Source: Oceanivirga miroungae (GTDB taxonomy: Bacteria; Fusobacteriota; Fusobacteriia; Fusobacteriales; Leptotrichiaceae). From it: DNA of 64,000 bases. The notes under the pieces were generated by a model. The model made no database searches. It was not told where the DNA came from and worked only from the letters and a program-made list of their open reading frames with translations. Below are positions 7,816 to 16,848 of this stretch, piece after piece. The stretch is from NCBI RefSeq assembly GCF_902505095.1, contig NZ_CABWIB010000001.1, positions 944,688-1,008,687 of the forward strand, given 5' to 3'. Position 1 is the stretch's first letter; every line of letters begins with the position of its first letter. Both the position numbers and the translations under genes were made by a program.

Positions 7816-9840
7816 TTAATTTGCCTCCTTTATATCAAACATACTTATGTAGTCTTTTTCATTTTCTATTGGTTCAGTCCCTTTTTTAAATAAGGCATCT
7901 TCAGCATTTATATTGTCATTATCTAAAAGTCCGTTTGTAATATCTATTCTTTTTTCAATATATTTACCTGATATTTGTCCATCTATAATTTCTGTAAAAT
8001 CTCCTACATTATAGATATTGCTATCTACAATAGATTGCATGTATCTTTTCCATATTGGAATTGCAGCAGCTGATCCTGTCATTTTTTTACCCATTGACAT
8101 ATTATCATCACGACCTACATAAACTACTGTTGTTAAATTTGGTGTGTATCCCGAAAACCAAGCAGTAACATTATCATTTGTAGTTCCAGTTTTTCCTGCC
8201 ATAGCTATTAACTTACCATTTTTGTAGACTTTTGACCTTACACTTGCACCGTGTTTTACTGTGTTAGCTAACATATATGTCATTAAATTTACTGAATCTT
8301 TATCATATATTCTTACTTTTTCTATATTTGCATCATATATTACTTCACCGTATCTATTTTCTATTTTATAAATAAATTTAGGTTCAACTTTGTATCCTCC
8401 ATTAGACAAGGCTACATAGAATTTAGCTAACTCATAGGGGCTTGTACTTATACTACCTAATGCTAGTGTTAGATTTTCAGGGAAATCTTTAGTCTTAATA
8501 CCGGCTTTATACCAGTTAGAACGAACTTTATCTATTCCAACTTTTTCTAATAGCTTAATACTTGCTATATTATTTGAAGTTTCTAATGCTTTTAACATTG
8601 TAATATTTGACTTATACATATTATTGTAGTTTGATGGTATCCACTCACCATATTCTACTAAACTATCTTCTAATACAATATTCATTGGATATTTTTCATC
8701 TAGTGCGGTTAAATATACAACAGGTTTAAAATTAGAACCTACTTGTCTATTAGCTTGAAGTGCTCTATTAAAATCACCTTTATTATTATTTTTACCACCA
8801 ACTATAGCTTTAATAAATCCGTTATTACTATCTATTGAAATTAATGATGCTTCCAACTCTTTAATTTTATTTAAGTTATCATCATCTCTAAATGCGTTAT
8901 ATGCTGCTTTTTGCATATCTATATCTATAGTTGAATATACCTTATATCCACTAAACAGTTCATTTTCTTCATCATCTTTAATTCCTAATATTCTTTTCAT
9001 TTCACTTAAAACAATACTTGTTATCTCTGGTGCTATATTAGAATTAGAAATCTCACTTGCTTCTTTAATTTCCTCTAGCTTTTTACTTGTAACAAAGTCT
9101 ATTTCCTCAAGTTTTGATTTATTGTAATCAGCCTCGCTTATGAACTTCCCATCATACATTAATTTTAATACAACTAAATGTCTAGCTCTTGCATTTTTTA
9201 ATTTTGAATACTTTGCAGGAGACTTAGGAATACTAGCTAGTGTTGCAGCTTGAGCTATAGTTAATTTATCTGGAAGTACTCCAAAATATTTTAAAGATGC
9301 ATTTTTTATTCCATATACTCCCTTACCAAAATTGATGGTATTTAAGTAATATTCTAGTATTTCATCTTTTGTATAAATTCTCTCCATTTCAGTTGCTAAT
9401 ACTGCTTCTTCTATCTTTCTTTTTATTGATCTTTCTCTTGTTAAAAAAGCATTTTTAACTAACTGCTGAGTAATTGTACTACCACCTTGTCTACTTTTAC
9501 TAAAAACATTTAAATAAACTGCTTTTGCTAATCTTAAATAGTCTAATCCATAGTGATTTTTAAATCTTTTATCTTCAACAGCTAAAAAAGCATTTTGAAC
9601 ATGAATAGGTATATCATTAATTTTAATTGGGTCTCTATTTTCAAGTGCTAGAACATCTATTTGTCTTCCTTTTATGTCATAAATTATTGAAGGTTTTATT
9701 GGTTCATAATTTTCTAGTATTTCAACTGGATATTTTTTTGATACTTTGTAATAAGTATAGCCCGCTAACGATAGTAAAAAAATCATTGAAAATATAGCTA
9801 AAATCAATATATACTTAAATATTTTCTTTATTACTTTCAA
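7816..9840 (-). CDS. Class A penicillin-binding protein (PBP1A-type)
   Basis: 674 residues. One N-terminal membrane anchor (residues 9-30), then a family-51 glycosyltransferase with catalytic EDKRF (Glu89) and GGSTITQQLVKN (119-130), and a transpeptidase with SNFK (Ser369 in the SxxK motif), SNN as the SxN motif and KTGTT near residue 550. It polymerises and cross-links peptidoglycan at the cytoplasmic membrane. The start overlaps the end of rlmN by 26 bases, a long overlap but the N-terminal anchor requires it. It is followed directly by era. Confidence 0.97.
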   Translation of the reverse strand: MKVIKKIFKYILILAIFSMIFLLSLAGYTYYKVSKKYPVEILENYEPIKPSIIYDIKGRQIDVLALENRDPIKINDIPIHVQNAFLAVEDKRFKNHYGLDYLRLAKAVYLNVFSKSRQGGSTITQQLVKNAFLTRERSIKRKIEEAVLATEMERIYTKDEILEYYLNTINFGKGVYGIKNASLKYFGVLPDKLTIAQAATLASIPKSPAKYSKLKNARARHLVVLKLMYDGKFISEADYNKSKLEEIDFVTSKKLEEIKEASEISNSNIAPEITSIVLSEMKRILGIKDDEENELFSGYKVYSTIDIDMQKAAYNAFRDDDNLNKIKELEASLISIDSNNGFIKAIVGGKNNNKGDFNRALQANRQVGSNFKPVVYLTALDEKYPMNIVLEDSLVEYGEWIPSNYNNMYKSNITMLKALETSNNIASIKLLEKVGIDKVRSNWYKAGIKTKDFPENLTLALGSISTSPYELAKFYVALSNGGYKVEPKFIYKIENRYGEVIYDANIEKVRIYDKDSVNLMTYMLANTVKHGASVRSKVYKNGKLIAMAGKTGTTNDNVTAWFSGYTPNLTTVVYVGRDDNMSMGKKMTGSAAAIPIWKRYMQSIVDSNIYNVGDFTEIIDGQISGKYIEKRIDITNGLLDNDNINAEDALFKKGTEPIENEKDYISMFDIKEAN

Positions 9841-10897
9841 TATCTTCTTTCTCCTTTTTAATTTTTAATTGTCCACATGCTGCAGCTATATCTTCACCTT
9901 TTGTTTCCCTTAGTGTTACATTTATTTTAGATCTTTTTAATGTATTATAAAATTCTGTTGCTTCTTTTTTACTTGGTGTCTCATAAGGTTTACCTTCAAC
10001 AATGTTATATGGTATTAAATTAACATGAGCATTAAATGATTTTAAAAACGCAACTAAACTACTTGCAGCGCTACCATCTATATTAAAATCTTTTATCAAT
10101 ATATATTCAAAACTTACTCTATTTTTTGTAAGTTCTTGATATTTTATTAAAGACTCTTTTAATCTTTCTAACGGATATCTTTTATTTATTGGCATAATAA
10201 TATTTCTTACCTCATCAGTTGCAGCGTGTAATGATATTGCAAGATGTACTTGTTTTTCATCCTCTGCCAATTTCTCTATTTGAGGAGCTAATCCTGATGT
10301 TGAAATTGTAAAATTTCTTTTAGATATATTTTGCCCTTTTTCATAATTTAGTATGTTAATTGATTTTATTACATTATCATAATTTAAAAATGGTTCTCCC
10401 ATACCCATATATACTAAGTTAGAAACTTTCTCGTTAGTTTTTCTTAACTCTTTTTGTACAAAATATAGCTGCATAACTATTTCGGCTGCTGTTAAATTTT
10501 TTTCAAACTTCATAGTTCCTGTAGCACAAAAATCACAAGCTAATGCACAACCTACTTGGCTACTTACACATAAAGTTTTTCTATTATCATGCATTAATAA
10601 GACTGTCTCAACTAAAAACTTATGATTTAGTGAGAACAAGAACTTTTTGGTTTCCTTATCTTTTGATTCAAGTATCTTTATACATTTAATACTTGGTATC
10701 TCAAAATACTCAGGTAGTTTTAATCTTATATCTTTTTTTATATTTGTAAAGTTATCAAAATCAAATTCTAGCTTATTATGTATAAAATCAAATATTTGAC
10801 TTGCTACATATTTTTTACAATCTAATTTATTTACAACTATATTTTCTATTTCTTCTAAACTAGCTTCTATTAAGTTTAGTTTTTTTATTTCACTCAT
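9815..10897 (-). CDS. rlmN: 23S rRNA (A2503-C2)/tRNA (A37-C2) methyltransferase RlmN
   Basis: 360 residues. Radical SAM motif CALACDFC (CX3CX2C), the GMGEPFLNYDNV motif, and the C-terminal catalytic Cys in AACGQL that forms the protein-RNA intermediate. It methylates C2 of A2503 in 23S rRNA and A37 in some tRNAs, using dual-specificity chemistry. It begins nine bases after rph and its 3' end overlaps the PBP1A start by 26 bases. The last residues (KKEKEDIESNKENI) are a charged tail beyond the catalytic domain. Confidence 0.97.
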   Translation of the reverse strand: MSEIKKLNLIEASLEEIENIVVNKLDCKKYVASQIFDFIHNKLEFDFDNFTNIKKDIRLKLPEYFEIPSIKCIKILESKDKETKKFLFSLNHKFLVETVLLMHDNRKTLCVSSQVGCALACDFCATGTMKFEKNLTAAEIVMQLYFVQKELRKTNEKVSNLVYMGMGEPFLNYDNVIKSINILNYEKGQNISKRNFTISTSGLAPQIEKLAEDEKQVHLAISLHAATDEVRNIIMPINKRYPLERLKESLIKYQELTKNRVSFEYILIKDFNIDGSAASSLVAFLKSFNAHVNLIPYNIVEGKPYETPSKKEATEFYNTLKRSKINVTLRETKGEDIAAACGQLKIKKEKEDIESNKENI

Positions 10898-10906
10898 TTT
10901 TATCCC

Positions 10907-11602
10907 CTATAAAAGAAAAAGTAAATCAAAGGCATTTTTTGATATTTCTATAAAATCTAATAAATCTTTATATACAAAAGTTTTACCTTCGCCTGTACCT
11001 TGTATTTCTATAAATTCATTTTTATTATTCATTATTATATTCATATCAACTTCAGCTATTGAATCTTCACTATAATCTAAATCTAGTAAGACTTCTCCAT
11101 TAACCTTACCTACACTAACTGCTGCAATTTTTGATTTTAATGGATTTTTTTCTAATTCTTTAGTTTCTAATAATTTTTCTATTGCTTTTTCTAAAGCTAA
11201 ATAACCTCCTGTAATAGAAGCTGTTCTAGTTCCACCATCAGCCTGTAACACATCGCAGTCTATAGTTATTGTTTTTTCACCTAGTAATTCAAAATCTAGT
11301 GCTGCTCTTAGACTTCTACCTATTAATCTTTGTATTTCAACCGTTCTACCACTTTGTTTTCCTTGTTGGCTTTCTCTTTTTGTTCTTTTTTCAGTTGCAG
11401 TAGGTAACATTTGATATTCTGCAGTTAACCAACCTCTATTTTGACCTTTCAAAAATAAAGGAACCTTATTTTCTATACTTGCTGTACATAGAACTTTAGT
11501 GTTCCCATACTCTATTAGAATTGAACTCATCGCATTGGTTGTAAAATTTTCAGTAATTTTTAATTCTCTTAATTCATTGTTTTTTCTATTATTCTTTCTC
11601 AT
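10907..11602 (-). CDS. rph: Ribonuclease PH
   Basis: 231 residues with the RNase PH/PNPase core: RPxGR-like N-terminus degenerate, then GWLTAEYQMLPTATEKR, GRTVEIQRLIGRSLRA, the phosphate-binding region and DVLQADGGTRTASITGG, and the IQGTGEGKTF motif. It trims tRNA 3' ends phosphorolytically. It is the first gene of a tightly packed eleven-gene run and has its own promoter at 11630-11658. The start ATG at 11602 follows GAGGGAA. The extreme N-terminus (MRKNNRKNNELRELKI) lacks the usual RPDGR but keeps basic residues. Confidence 0.94.
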   Translation of the reverse strand: MRKNNRKNNELRELKITENFTTNAMSSILIEYGNTKVLCTASIENKVPLFLKGQNRGWLTAEYQMLPTATEKRTKRESQQGKQSGRTVEIQRLIGRSLRAALDFELLGEKTITIDCDVLQADGGTRTASITGGYLALEKAIEKLLETKELEKNPLKSKIAAVSVGKVNGEVLLDLDYSEDSIAEVDMNIIMNNKNEFIEIQGTGEGKTFVYKDLLDFIEISKNAFDLLFLL

Positions 11603-11629
11603 ACTTCTTCCCTCATTATATATATATTC

Positions 11630-11658
11630 ATTATATCAATTTTAGGCACTTTTTTCAA
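11630..11658 (-). promoter_or_regulatory. Promoter of the rph-rlmN-pbp-era-mutL operon
   Basis: Minus strand TTGAAA (11653-11658), 17-base spacer, TATAAT (11630-11635), placed directly after the terminator of the tpiA-secG-HU unit and about 28 bases before the rph start. Confidence 0.75.
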
Positions 11659-11660
11659 AT

Positions 11661-11685
11661 AAAAAAAGCCGCCATAAGGCAGCTT
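11661..11685 (-). terminator. Rho-independent terminator after the HU gene
   Basis: Minus strand hairpin AAGCTGCC-TTAT-GGCGGCTT (8 pairs including one G-U) followed by seven T residues; it begins 7 bases after the HU stop. Confidence 0.88.
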
Positions 11686-11691
11686 AATAAC

Positions 11692-11970
11692 TTATTTAGA
11701 TGCTACTAAATCAGCTAATTTTTTACCAACTTTGAATTTAATAACTCTTTTTGAAGGTATTTCTATATCTTCACCAGTTCTAGGGTTTCTTCCTTTTCTA
11801 GCTTCTTTTTCTTTAGTTGTAAATGATCCCCATCCTACAAATTGAACATCTTTACCTTCTACTAAAGATTCTTCAACTAATTGTAAGAAAGCATTTACTA
11901 ATTCTTCTGATCTTTTTTTAGATTCACCTGATTTAAGTGCAAATCCTTCAACAAATTCTTTTTTTGACAT
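11692..11970 (-). CDS. HU-family DNA-binding protein
   Basis: 92 residues, the standard HU/IHF length. It shows MSKKEFVEGFA at the start of the dimerisation helices, VQFVGWGSFTTKEKEARKGRNPRTGEDIEIP (the DNA-binding arm with the invariant Pro, spread over positions 43-73) and RVIKFKVGKKL. It is a nucleoid protein that bends and compacts DNA. It ends the tpiA-secG-HU unit and is followed by a strong terminator. Confidence 0.96.
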   Translation of the reverse strand: MSKKEFVEGFALKSGESKKRSEELVNAFLQLVEESLVEGKDVQFVGWGSFTTKEKEARKGRNPRTGEDIEIPSKRVIKFKVGKKLADLVASK

Positions 11971-11985
11971 TGTTTTCCTCCCAAT

Positions 11986-12186
11986 TTATCTAAATATACT
12001 ATAAATAACTGCTAATACTAGAAATAGTATCGCTGTGTATTCCGTAAATTTTTCTATACCGTCTTTTTCTTGATCTAGTATAGCTTCTGTTTTTGCAACA
12101 GTTTGACTTTTATCTGGTTGCATAAGCACTACTGTAACTAATGTTATTGATACAAGAACCATTACGATAACAAGTAAATTTCTCAT
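11986..12186 (-). CDS. secG: Preprotein translocase subunit SecG
   Basis: 66 residues with two membrane segments (residues 3-22 and 48-65) joined by a polar loop that begins LMQPDKSQ, the counterpart of the LLQ...G motif of SecG. Length, topology and the position downstream of tpiA, which is a common secG neighbourhood, agree. It assists SecYE in protein export. Confidence 0.85.
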   Translation of the reverse strand: MRNLLVIVMVLVSITLVTVVLMQPDKSQTVAKTEAILDQEKDGIEKFTEYTAILFLVLAVIYSIFR

Positions 12187-12194
12187 TATCCCTC

Positions 12195-12950
12195 CTAATT
12201 TTTCCCTGCTTCAATTAACTTAGCAAATGATTTTGCTTCTAAACTTGCACCACCTATAAGTCCACCATCAATATCAGACTCATTTAATAATTCAACTACA
12301 TTTTCTGGTTTCATTGATCCACCATATAGTATAGATATTTCATCTGAAACTTCTTGACCATACATATCTGCTAGTAAGTCTCTTATATACTTATGTACAT
12401 CTTGTGCCATTTCAGGAGTAGCAGTTTTACCTGTTCCTATTGCCCAAACTGGTTCATAAGCTATTACTACATTTTTTGCATCTTCTTTGCTTACATCTTT
12501 TAAACCTTCAACTATTTGTGTTTTAACAACATTTTTAGTTTCGTTAGCTTCTCTTTCTTCTAATTTTTCACCAATACATAAAATTGGGATTAGTTTTGTT
12601 TCAAGAGCTAATTTAACTTTTTCATTTACATGAAAATCAGTATCTCCGTAGTATTCTCTTCTTTCAGAATGTCCTATTATTACATAGTTTACATCTATAT
12701 CTTTTAACATAAGTGGAGAAATTTCTCCAGTATATGCACCTTTTAAACGATTTCCCATGTTTTGTGCTGCAATTTTTACTATTGAATTTTTAGTTAGTTC
12801 ACTCGCTACTGTTAATGAAGTGAAAGGTGTTGCAATAATTACATTTGCATTTACATCTTTTATCATAGGTAGTAATTCGTTTAAAAATTCCTTTGTTTCA
12901 GAAACTGTTTTATTCATTTTCCAGTTTCCTGCAATTATAGTTTTTCTCAT
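12195..12950 (-). CDS. tpiA: Triose-phosphate isomerase
   Basis: 251 residues counted from ATG at 12950. The frame is open 13 codons further upstream, but GGAGG seven bases before 12950 fixes the start, and the protein then begins with MRKTIIAGNWKMN as expected. The catalytic residues are present: Lys in NWKMN, His in IIGHSERR, Glu in AYEPVWAIGTG, and the phosphate loop LYGGSMKPENV and GGLIGGASL. It interconverts DHAP and glyceraldehyde-3-phosphate in glycolysis. First gene of the tpiA-secG-HU unit. Confidence 0.98.
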   Translation of the reverse strand: MRKTIIAGNWKMNKTVSETKEFLNELLPMIKDVNANVIIATPFTSLTVASELTKNSIVKIAAQNMGNRLKGAYTGEISPLMLKDIDVNYVIIGHSERREYYGDTDFHVNEKVKLALETKLIPILCIGEKLEEREANETKNVVKTQIVEGLKDVSKEDAKNVVIAYEPVWAIGTGKTATPEMAQDVHKYIRDLLADMYGQEVSDEISILYGGSMKPENVVELLNESDIDGGLIGGASLEAKSFAKLIEAGKN

Positions 12951-12979
12951 TATTTGTCCTCCATGTCTATTATGGTATG

Positions 12980-13008
12980 ATTTTAACACATTTTTTTTAC
13001 TAATGCAA
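12980..13008 (-). promoter_or_regulatory. Promoter of tpiA-secG-HU
   Basis: Minus strand TTGCAT (13003-13008), 17-base spacer, TAAAAT (12980-12985), about 30 bases upstream of the tpiA start codon. Confidence 0.7.
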
Positions 13009-13024
13009 TAAAATAAGGCTTAAA

Positions 13025-13240
13025 TTAGAAATTTTCTAGTATTTCTTTTAATTTTTCTATTTCTTCTTCGCTAAGAGATAATCCCTTTGACATAGATTTA
13101 TGTTCTGGGTCCCATTCCCTTATATCTAGCTTAGCCTTTCTACCATTCCAACTAACCATATTAACTTCCTTTGTCCAACCGCTTTTGTTAGTTGATAATA
13201 TTCCTAAATGTTTTTCAATTTCAAATTTAATATCTGCCAT
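13025..13240 (-). CDS. PC4/YdbC-type single-stranded DNA-binding protein
   Basis: 71 residues in a PC4-like arrangement: four strands (IKFEIEKHLGILS, KEVNMVSWNG, AKLDIREWDP) and a C-terminal helix LSLSEEEIEKLKEILENF after KSMSKGLSL. Lactococcus YdbC of this family binds single-stranded nucleic acid. It is the last gene of the unit starting at 18040 and lies nine bases after gltX. Confidence 0.82.
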   Translation of the reverse strand: MADIKFEIEKHLGILSTNKSGWTKEVNMVSWNGRKAKLDIREWDPEHKSMSKGLSLSEEEIEKLKEILENF

Positions 13241-13248
13241 TTTTTCTC

Positions 13249-14730
13249 CTAAAATTGATTTATTCTGTTTAATGTTCTTGTTTTACCTATAACTGATATT
13301 ATTGTATATAAATCTGGTCCTTTACTTTGTCCTGTTAATAATGCTCTTATTGGCATCATAACAACACTAGGCCCTTCATTTAAAGTTTGCTTTATTTCAT
13401 CTAAGATTTCAATAGCACGAGCTTCACTAATTTCTTCATTTTCATTAGAAATTTTTTCTTTAAATAACTTAATAGCTTCTTTTCCTTTTTCATTTTCTAA
13501 TGCTTCTAGTAATCTTGTAACAGATTTTCTTTCTTTTTTATTCATATCTTCAGTTACAACTGGAAGTGAAAATTTATCTACAAAGTATACACTACTTAGA
13601 CTTGCAAGTTCTTTTAAGGTGTGTGCCCCTTCTCTTACTATTTCTACTACTCTTTTGAATTTTTCATCACTAATAGCGCTCATATCATATAGATTTTCAT
13701 AATAAGGTCTAGCTAGTTTCATTAACTCATCTAAATCTTTTAATCTCATATGTTGATTATTTACCCAAGCTAGTTTAACTAAATCAAATACAGGCCCACC
13801 TAAAGATATTCTATCAAAACTAAAATCTTTTATCATTTCGTCTAATGTGAATATTTCTCTACCATCAGGCATACTCCAACCCATTAGGGCTAAGAAATTT
13901 AACATTCCTTCTTTTAAGTAACCTTCTTCTTTATAGTAGTTTAATGATACTGGATTTTTTCTTTTAGATATCTTTGTCTTATCTGCATTTCTTAAAAGTG
14001 GCATGTGATACCAATTAGGTTCATCCCAACCAAATGCTTTATATAATTGAACATGTTTTGGTGTTGATGCTATCCATTCTTCTGCCCTTATAACATCAGT
14101 AACACCCATTAAATGATCATCAACTATATTAGCTAAATGATATGTAGGAAAACCATCTGATTTTAATAAGACTTGGTCATCTATTTTTGAGTTATCAAAA
14201 AATACATCTCCTCTTAATTTATCTTTTACAACAGTTTGTCCTTCATAAGGCATTTTTAATCTAATTATATGTTCAACTTTATCTTCTATTTTTTTATCTA
14301 TTTCTTCTTTTGTAAGCTTTCTGCATAGGCCATCATAACCAGGAGCAATTTTCATTGCTTTTTGTCTTTCTCTTAATTTTTCTAATCTTTCATTAGTACA
14401 AAAACAATAATATGCTTCACCTTTTTTTACTAAATCCTCTGCATATTTAGCATAAACATCTTGTTCCATTCTTTCTGATTGTCTATATGGTCCATATGGT
14501 CCTCCATTATCTGGACCTTCATCGTAATATAGCCCTAACCATTTCATAGCTTCAAATATTTGAGCTTCAGATGTTTCGCTATATCTAGTTCTATCTGTGT
14601 CTTCTATTCTTAATAAGAAATCTCCACCGTTATGTTTAGAATAAGCATAATTAAATAAACCAATGTATGCCGTTCCTACATGCGGATCTCCAGTTGGAGA
14701 TGGAGCAATTCTTGTTCTAATTTTTTTCAT
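13249..14730 (-). CDS. gltX: Glutamyl-tRNA synthetase
   Basis: 493 residues, class I aminoacyl-tRNA synthetase. The HIGH-type motif is PTGDPHVG near the N-terminus, preceded by RTRIAPS; the KMSKS-type motif is KISKRKNP near residue 251. DVIRAEEWIASTPKH is also characteristic. It charges tRNA-Glu, and possibly tRNA-Gln with later amidation if glnS is absent, which cannot be judged here. It follows the DUF3298-like lipoprotein gene after 11 bases. Confidence 0.97.
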   Translation of the reverse strand: MKKIRTRIAPSPTGDPHVGTAYIGLFNYAYSKHNGGDFLLRIEDTDRTRYSETSEAQIFEAMKWLGLYYDEGPDNGGPYGPYRQSERMEQDVYAKYAEDLVKKGEAYYCFCTNERLEKLRERQKAMKIAPGYDGLCRKLTKEEIDKKIEDKVEHIIRLKMPYEGQTVVKDKLRGDVFFDNSKIDDQVLLKSDGFPTYHLANIVDDHLMGVTDVIRAEEWIASTPKHVQLYKAFGWDEPNWYHMPLLRNADKTKISKRKNPVSLNYYKEEGYLKEGMLNFLALMGWSMPDGREIFTLDEMIKDFSFDRISLGGPVFDLVKLAWVNNQHMRLKDLDELMKLARPYYENLYDMSAISDEKFKRVVEIVREGAHTLKELASLSSVYFVDKFSLPVVTEDMNKKERKSVTRLLEALENEKGKEAIKLFKEKISNENEEISEARAIEILDEIKQTLNEGPSVVMMPIRALLTGQSKGPDLYTIISVIGKTRTLNRINQF

Positions 14731-14741
14731 TTTCCCTCCGA

Positions 14742-15248
14742 TTATTTAACTAATTGATAAGAAAATTCTAATAATCCAGAACTATGTGGTCCTAATACAT
14801 ATTGTGGGAAAACAAATATTAAATTTTTTCCATTTAAAATCATTACAGCATCATCTAAATTAACTTTCGCATCATTGAAGTATTTTCCTGTTTTATCTTG
14901 TTTAACAATTTTTTGAATATCCTCTGTAAAGAATTTTTTAGTTTCCTCATTTACAAAAGCTTTTCTAAGATCTACTAATTTACCATCTTGATTATATGAT
15001 TTTGCTTCAATTTTTACTTCAGGATTTGCCATACCTTCAGTTAATTTTTCTATAATCTTAAATTCTGTTGTTATTCCAAACACGCTTTCAAATTTTGCAA
15101 CTGATTCTTTTACTGGATTTTCTTTCACAGCCTTTGTTTGCACATTTTCATTTTTTACTTGTTCACCATTTGTTGCTGCTGAACATGAAGCAAATGATAA
15201 CACTAACCCCAATCCTAATAATGTTTTTTTAACTTTGTTTAATTTCAT
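14742..15248 (-). CDS. Lipoprotein with DUF3298-like C-terminus
   Basis: 168 residues from ATG at 15248, which is 7 bases after AAAGGAG; an in-frame ATG at 15272 lies before that site and overlaps the upstream gene. The signal peptide ends in LSFASC, so it should be a lipoprotein. The C-terminal part, VMILNGKNLIFVFPQYVLGPHSSG, has the pattern of the DUF3298/RsiV extracellular domain (strand, aromatic-P-Y, G-P-x-x-x-G). In RsiV this fold binds lysozyme; no such role is shown here and there is no anti-sigma segment. Confidence 0.75.
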   Translation of the reverse strand: MKLNKVKKTLLGLGLVLSFASCSAATNGEQVKNENVQTKAVKENPVKESVAKFESVFGITTEFKIIEKLTEGMANPEVKIEAKSYNQDGKLVDLRKAFVNEETKKFFTEDIQKIVKQDKTGKYFNDAKVNLDDAVMILNGKNLIFVFPQYVLGPHSSGLLEFSYQLVK

Positions 15249-15261
15249 TTCTATCTCTCCT

Positions 15262-16848
15262 TTATTTTTCATTTTCTATCATTTCAATAATTTTTTCAGC
15301 ACATCTTATTCCATCGACTGCTGCACTCATAATACCACCAGCATATCCTGCACCTTCTCCACAAGGTATGATTCCTACTACACTAGAATTAAATTGTTCA
15401 TCTCTATCTATTCTAATAGGGGAACTACTTCTACTTTCAACACCTGTTAGTATTGCTCCATTTTCACTAAAGCCTTTTAATTTATTATTAAGTAAACTAA
15501 GACCTTCTCTTAATGAGATATTTAAATATTCTGGTAAAATTTCATTTAAATTTGCCAGCTTATACCCTATACTATAACTAGGTACTACATCTAGAATTTT
15601 TGTAGACTTCCTATTATTTATATAGTCAGTAACTAACTGAACTGGAGCATGATAGTTAGATCCTCCTAATTTAAATGCTTTTTCTTCAATCTCTCTTTGA
15701 AATTCTACCCCTGATAAAACATCTTCACCTAAATCACTTGGATTAACATTTACTAATACTGCTGAATTTGCATTTTCTAAACTTCTAGCATTGTAGCTCA
15801 TACCATTTACAACAAGCCTATTTTCCTCACTACTAGATGGTACTACAACTCCTCCAGGGCACATACAAAATGTATATACTCCTCTATTATTTGCTCTAAC
15901 ATTTAGCTTATACTCAGCAGGTGGCAGCTTAAATCTAAAAGCCCTATATTGACTTTTATCAATAAAACTTTGTTTATGCTCTATTCTAAATCCTACAGCA
16001 AATATTTTTTTACTCATAGTCATATTTTTATCTCTTAGCATATAGAAAGTATCTCTTGCACTATGGCCCAGAGCTAAAATACAGTGATTCGTATCTATCT
16101 GGTATATATTACCACTTATTTGCTTAATTTTCAAACTTTTTAACTTATTTTTTTGAGTTTCATAATCTATGAACTGACTATTAAATCTATACTCCCCACC
16201 TAAGCTTTCTATAGTGTGTCTGATATTTTTAACAATATCAACTAAAACGTCCGTTCCTATGTGTGGTTTTGATATATATGCTATTTCTTTATCAGCTCCT
16301 GCTTTTATTAGCTCGTCTACTACAACTTTTATTCTATCATTATGAGTATTAGTTGTTAATTTACCATCAGAAAAAGTTCCAGCTCCACCTTCACCAAATT
16401 GTACATTAGACTCTGTTTTTAATTTACCCGTTTCAAAAAAGTTATATACATCTTTAACTCTATTTTCAACTTTTTCTCCTCTTTCAATAATTATTGGCTT
16501 TAAATTAGCTCTAGCTAATATTAAACCAGCAAATATACCGGCAGGTCCTGATCCTACAATTATTGGTCTTTTACCCTTATACCAAGATAAATCAGGAATT
16601 ATATATTCTGCTTCAATAATTTTTTTAATATTATTGTCATTTACATAGTAATCTTCATTATCAAATTCAATATCTACTGTATATATATATTTAGGAACTT
16701 TTAGCTTTGCTCTTGCATCTATTGCCTTATTTGAAATTCTAAATTTATCAATCTTAAGATTTCTATTTTTTAAAACTTCTCTTATTTTATCCTTTATATT
16801 CTCTTCATTATGATCAATGTCAACTGTTATACCTGTTATTCTAATCAT
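15262..16848 (-). CDS. FAD-dependent dehydrogenase of the COG2509 type
   Basis: 528 residues. An N-terminal ~90-residue domain precedes a dinucleotide fold: GKRPIIVGSGPAGIFAGLILA (FAD-binding GxGxxG, around residue 95) with the acidic end of strand 2 in IIIERG. Further motifs are NVQFGEGGAGTFSDGKL and a C-terminal PCGEGAGYAGGIMSAAVDG that closes the FAD site. The family is widespread in anaerobes and its substrate is unknown. Its start overlaps the end of the neighbouring COG2081 flavoprotein gene by 8 bases. Confidence 0.88.
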   Translation of the reverse strand: MIRITGITVDIDHNEENIKDKIREVLKNRNLKIDKFRISNKAIDARAKLKVPKYIYTVDIEFDNEDYYVNDNNIKKIIEAEYIIPDLSWYKGKRPIIVGSGPAGIFAGLILARANLKPIIIERGEKVENRVKDVYNFFETGKLKTESNVQFGEGGAGTFSDGKLTTNTHNDRIKVVVDELIKAGADKEIAYISKPHIGTDVLVDIVKNIRHTIESLGGEYRFNSQFIDYETQKNKLKSLKIKQISGNIYQIDTNHCILALGHSARDTFYMLRDKNMTMSKKIFAVGFRIEHKQSFIDKSQYRAFRFKLPPAEYKLNVRANNRGVYTFCMCPGGVVVPSSSEENRLVVNGMSYNARSLENANSAVLVNVNPSDLGEDVLSGVEFQREIEEKAFKLGGSNYHAPVQLVTDYINNRKSTKILDVVPSYSIGYKLANLNEILPEYLNISLREGLSLLNNKLKGFSENGAILTGVESRSSSPIRIDRDEQFNSSVVGIIPCGEGAGYAGGIMSAAVDGIRCAEKIIEMIENEK

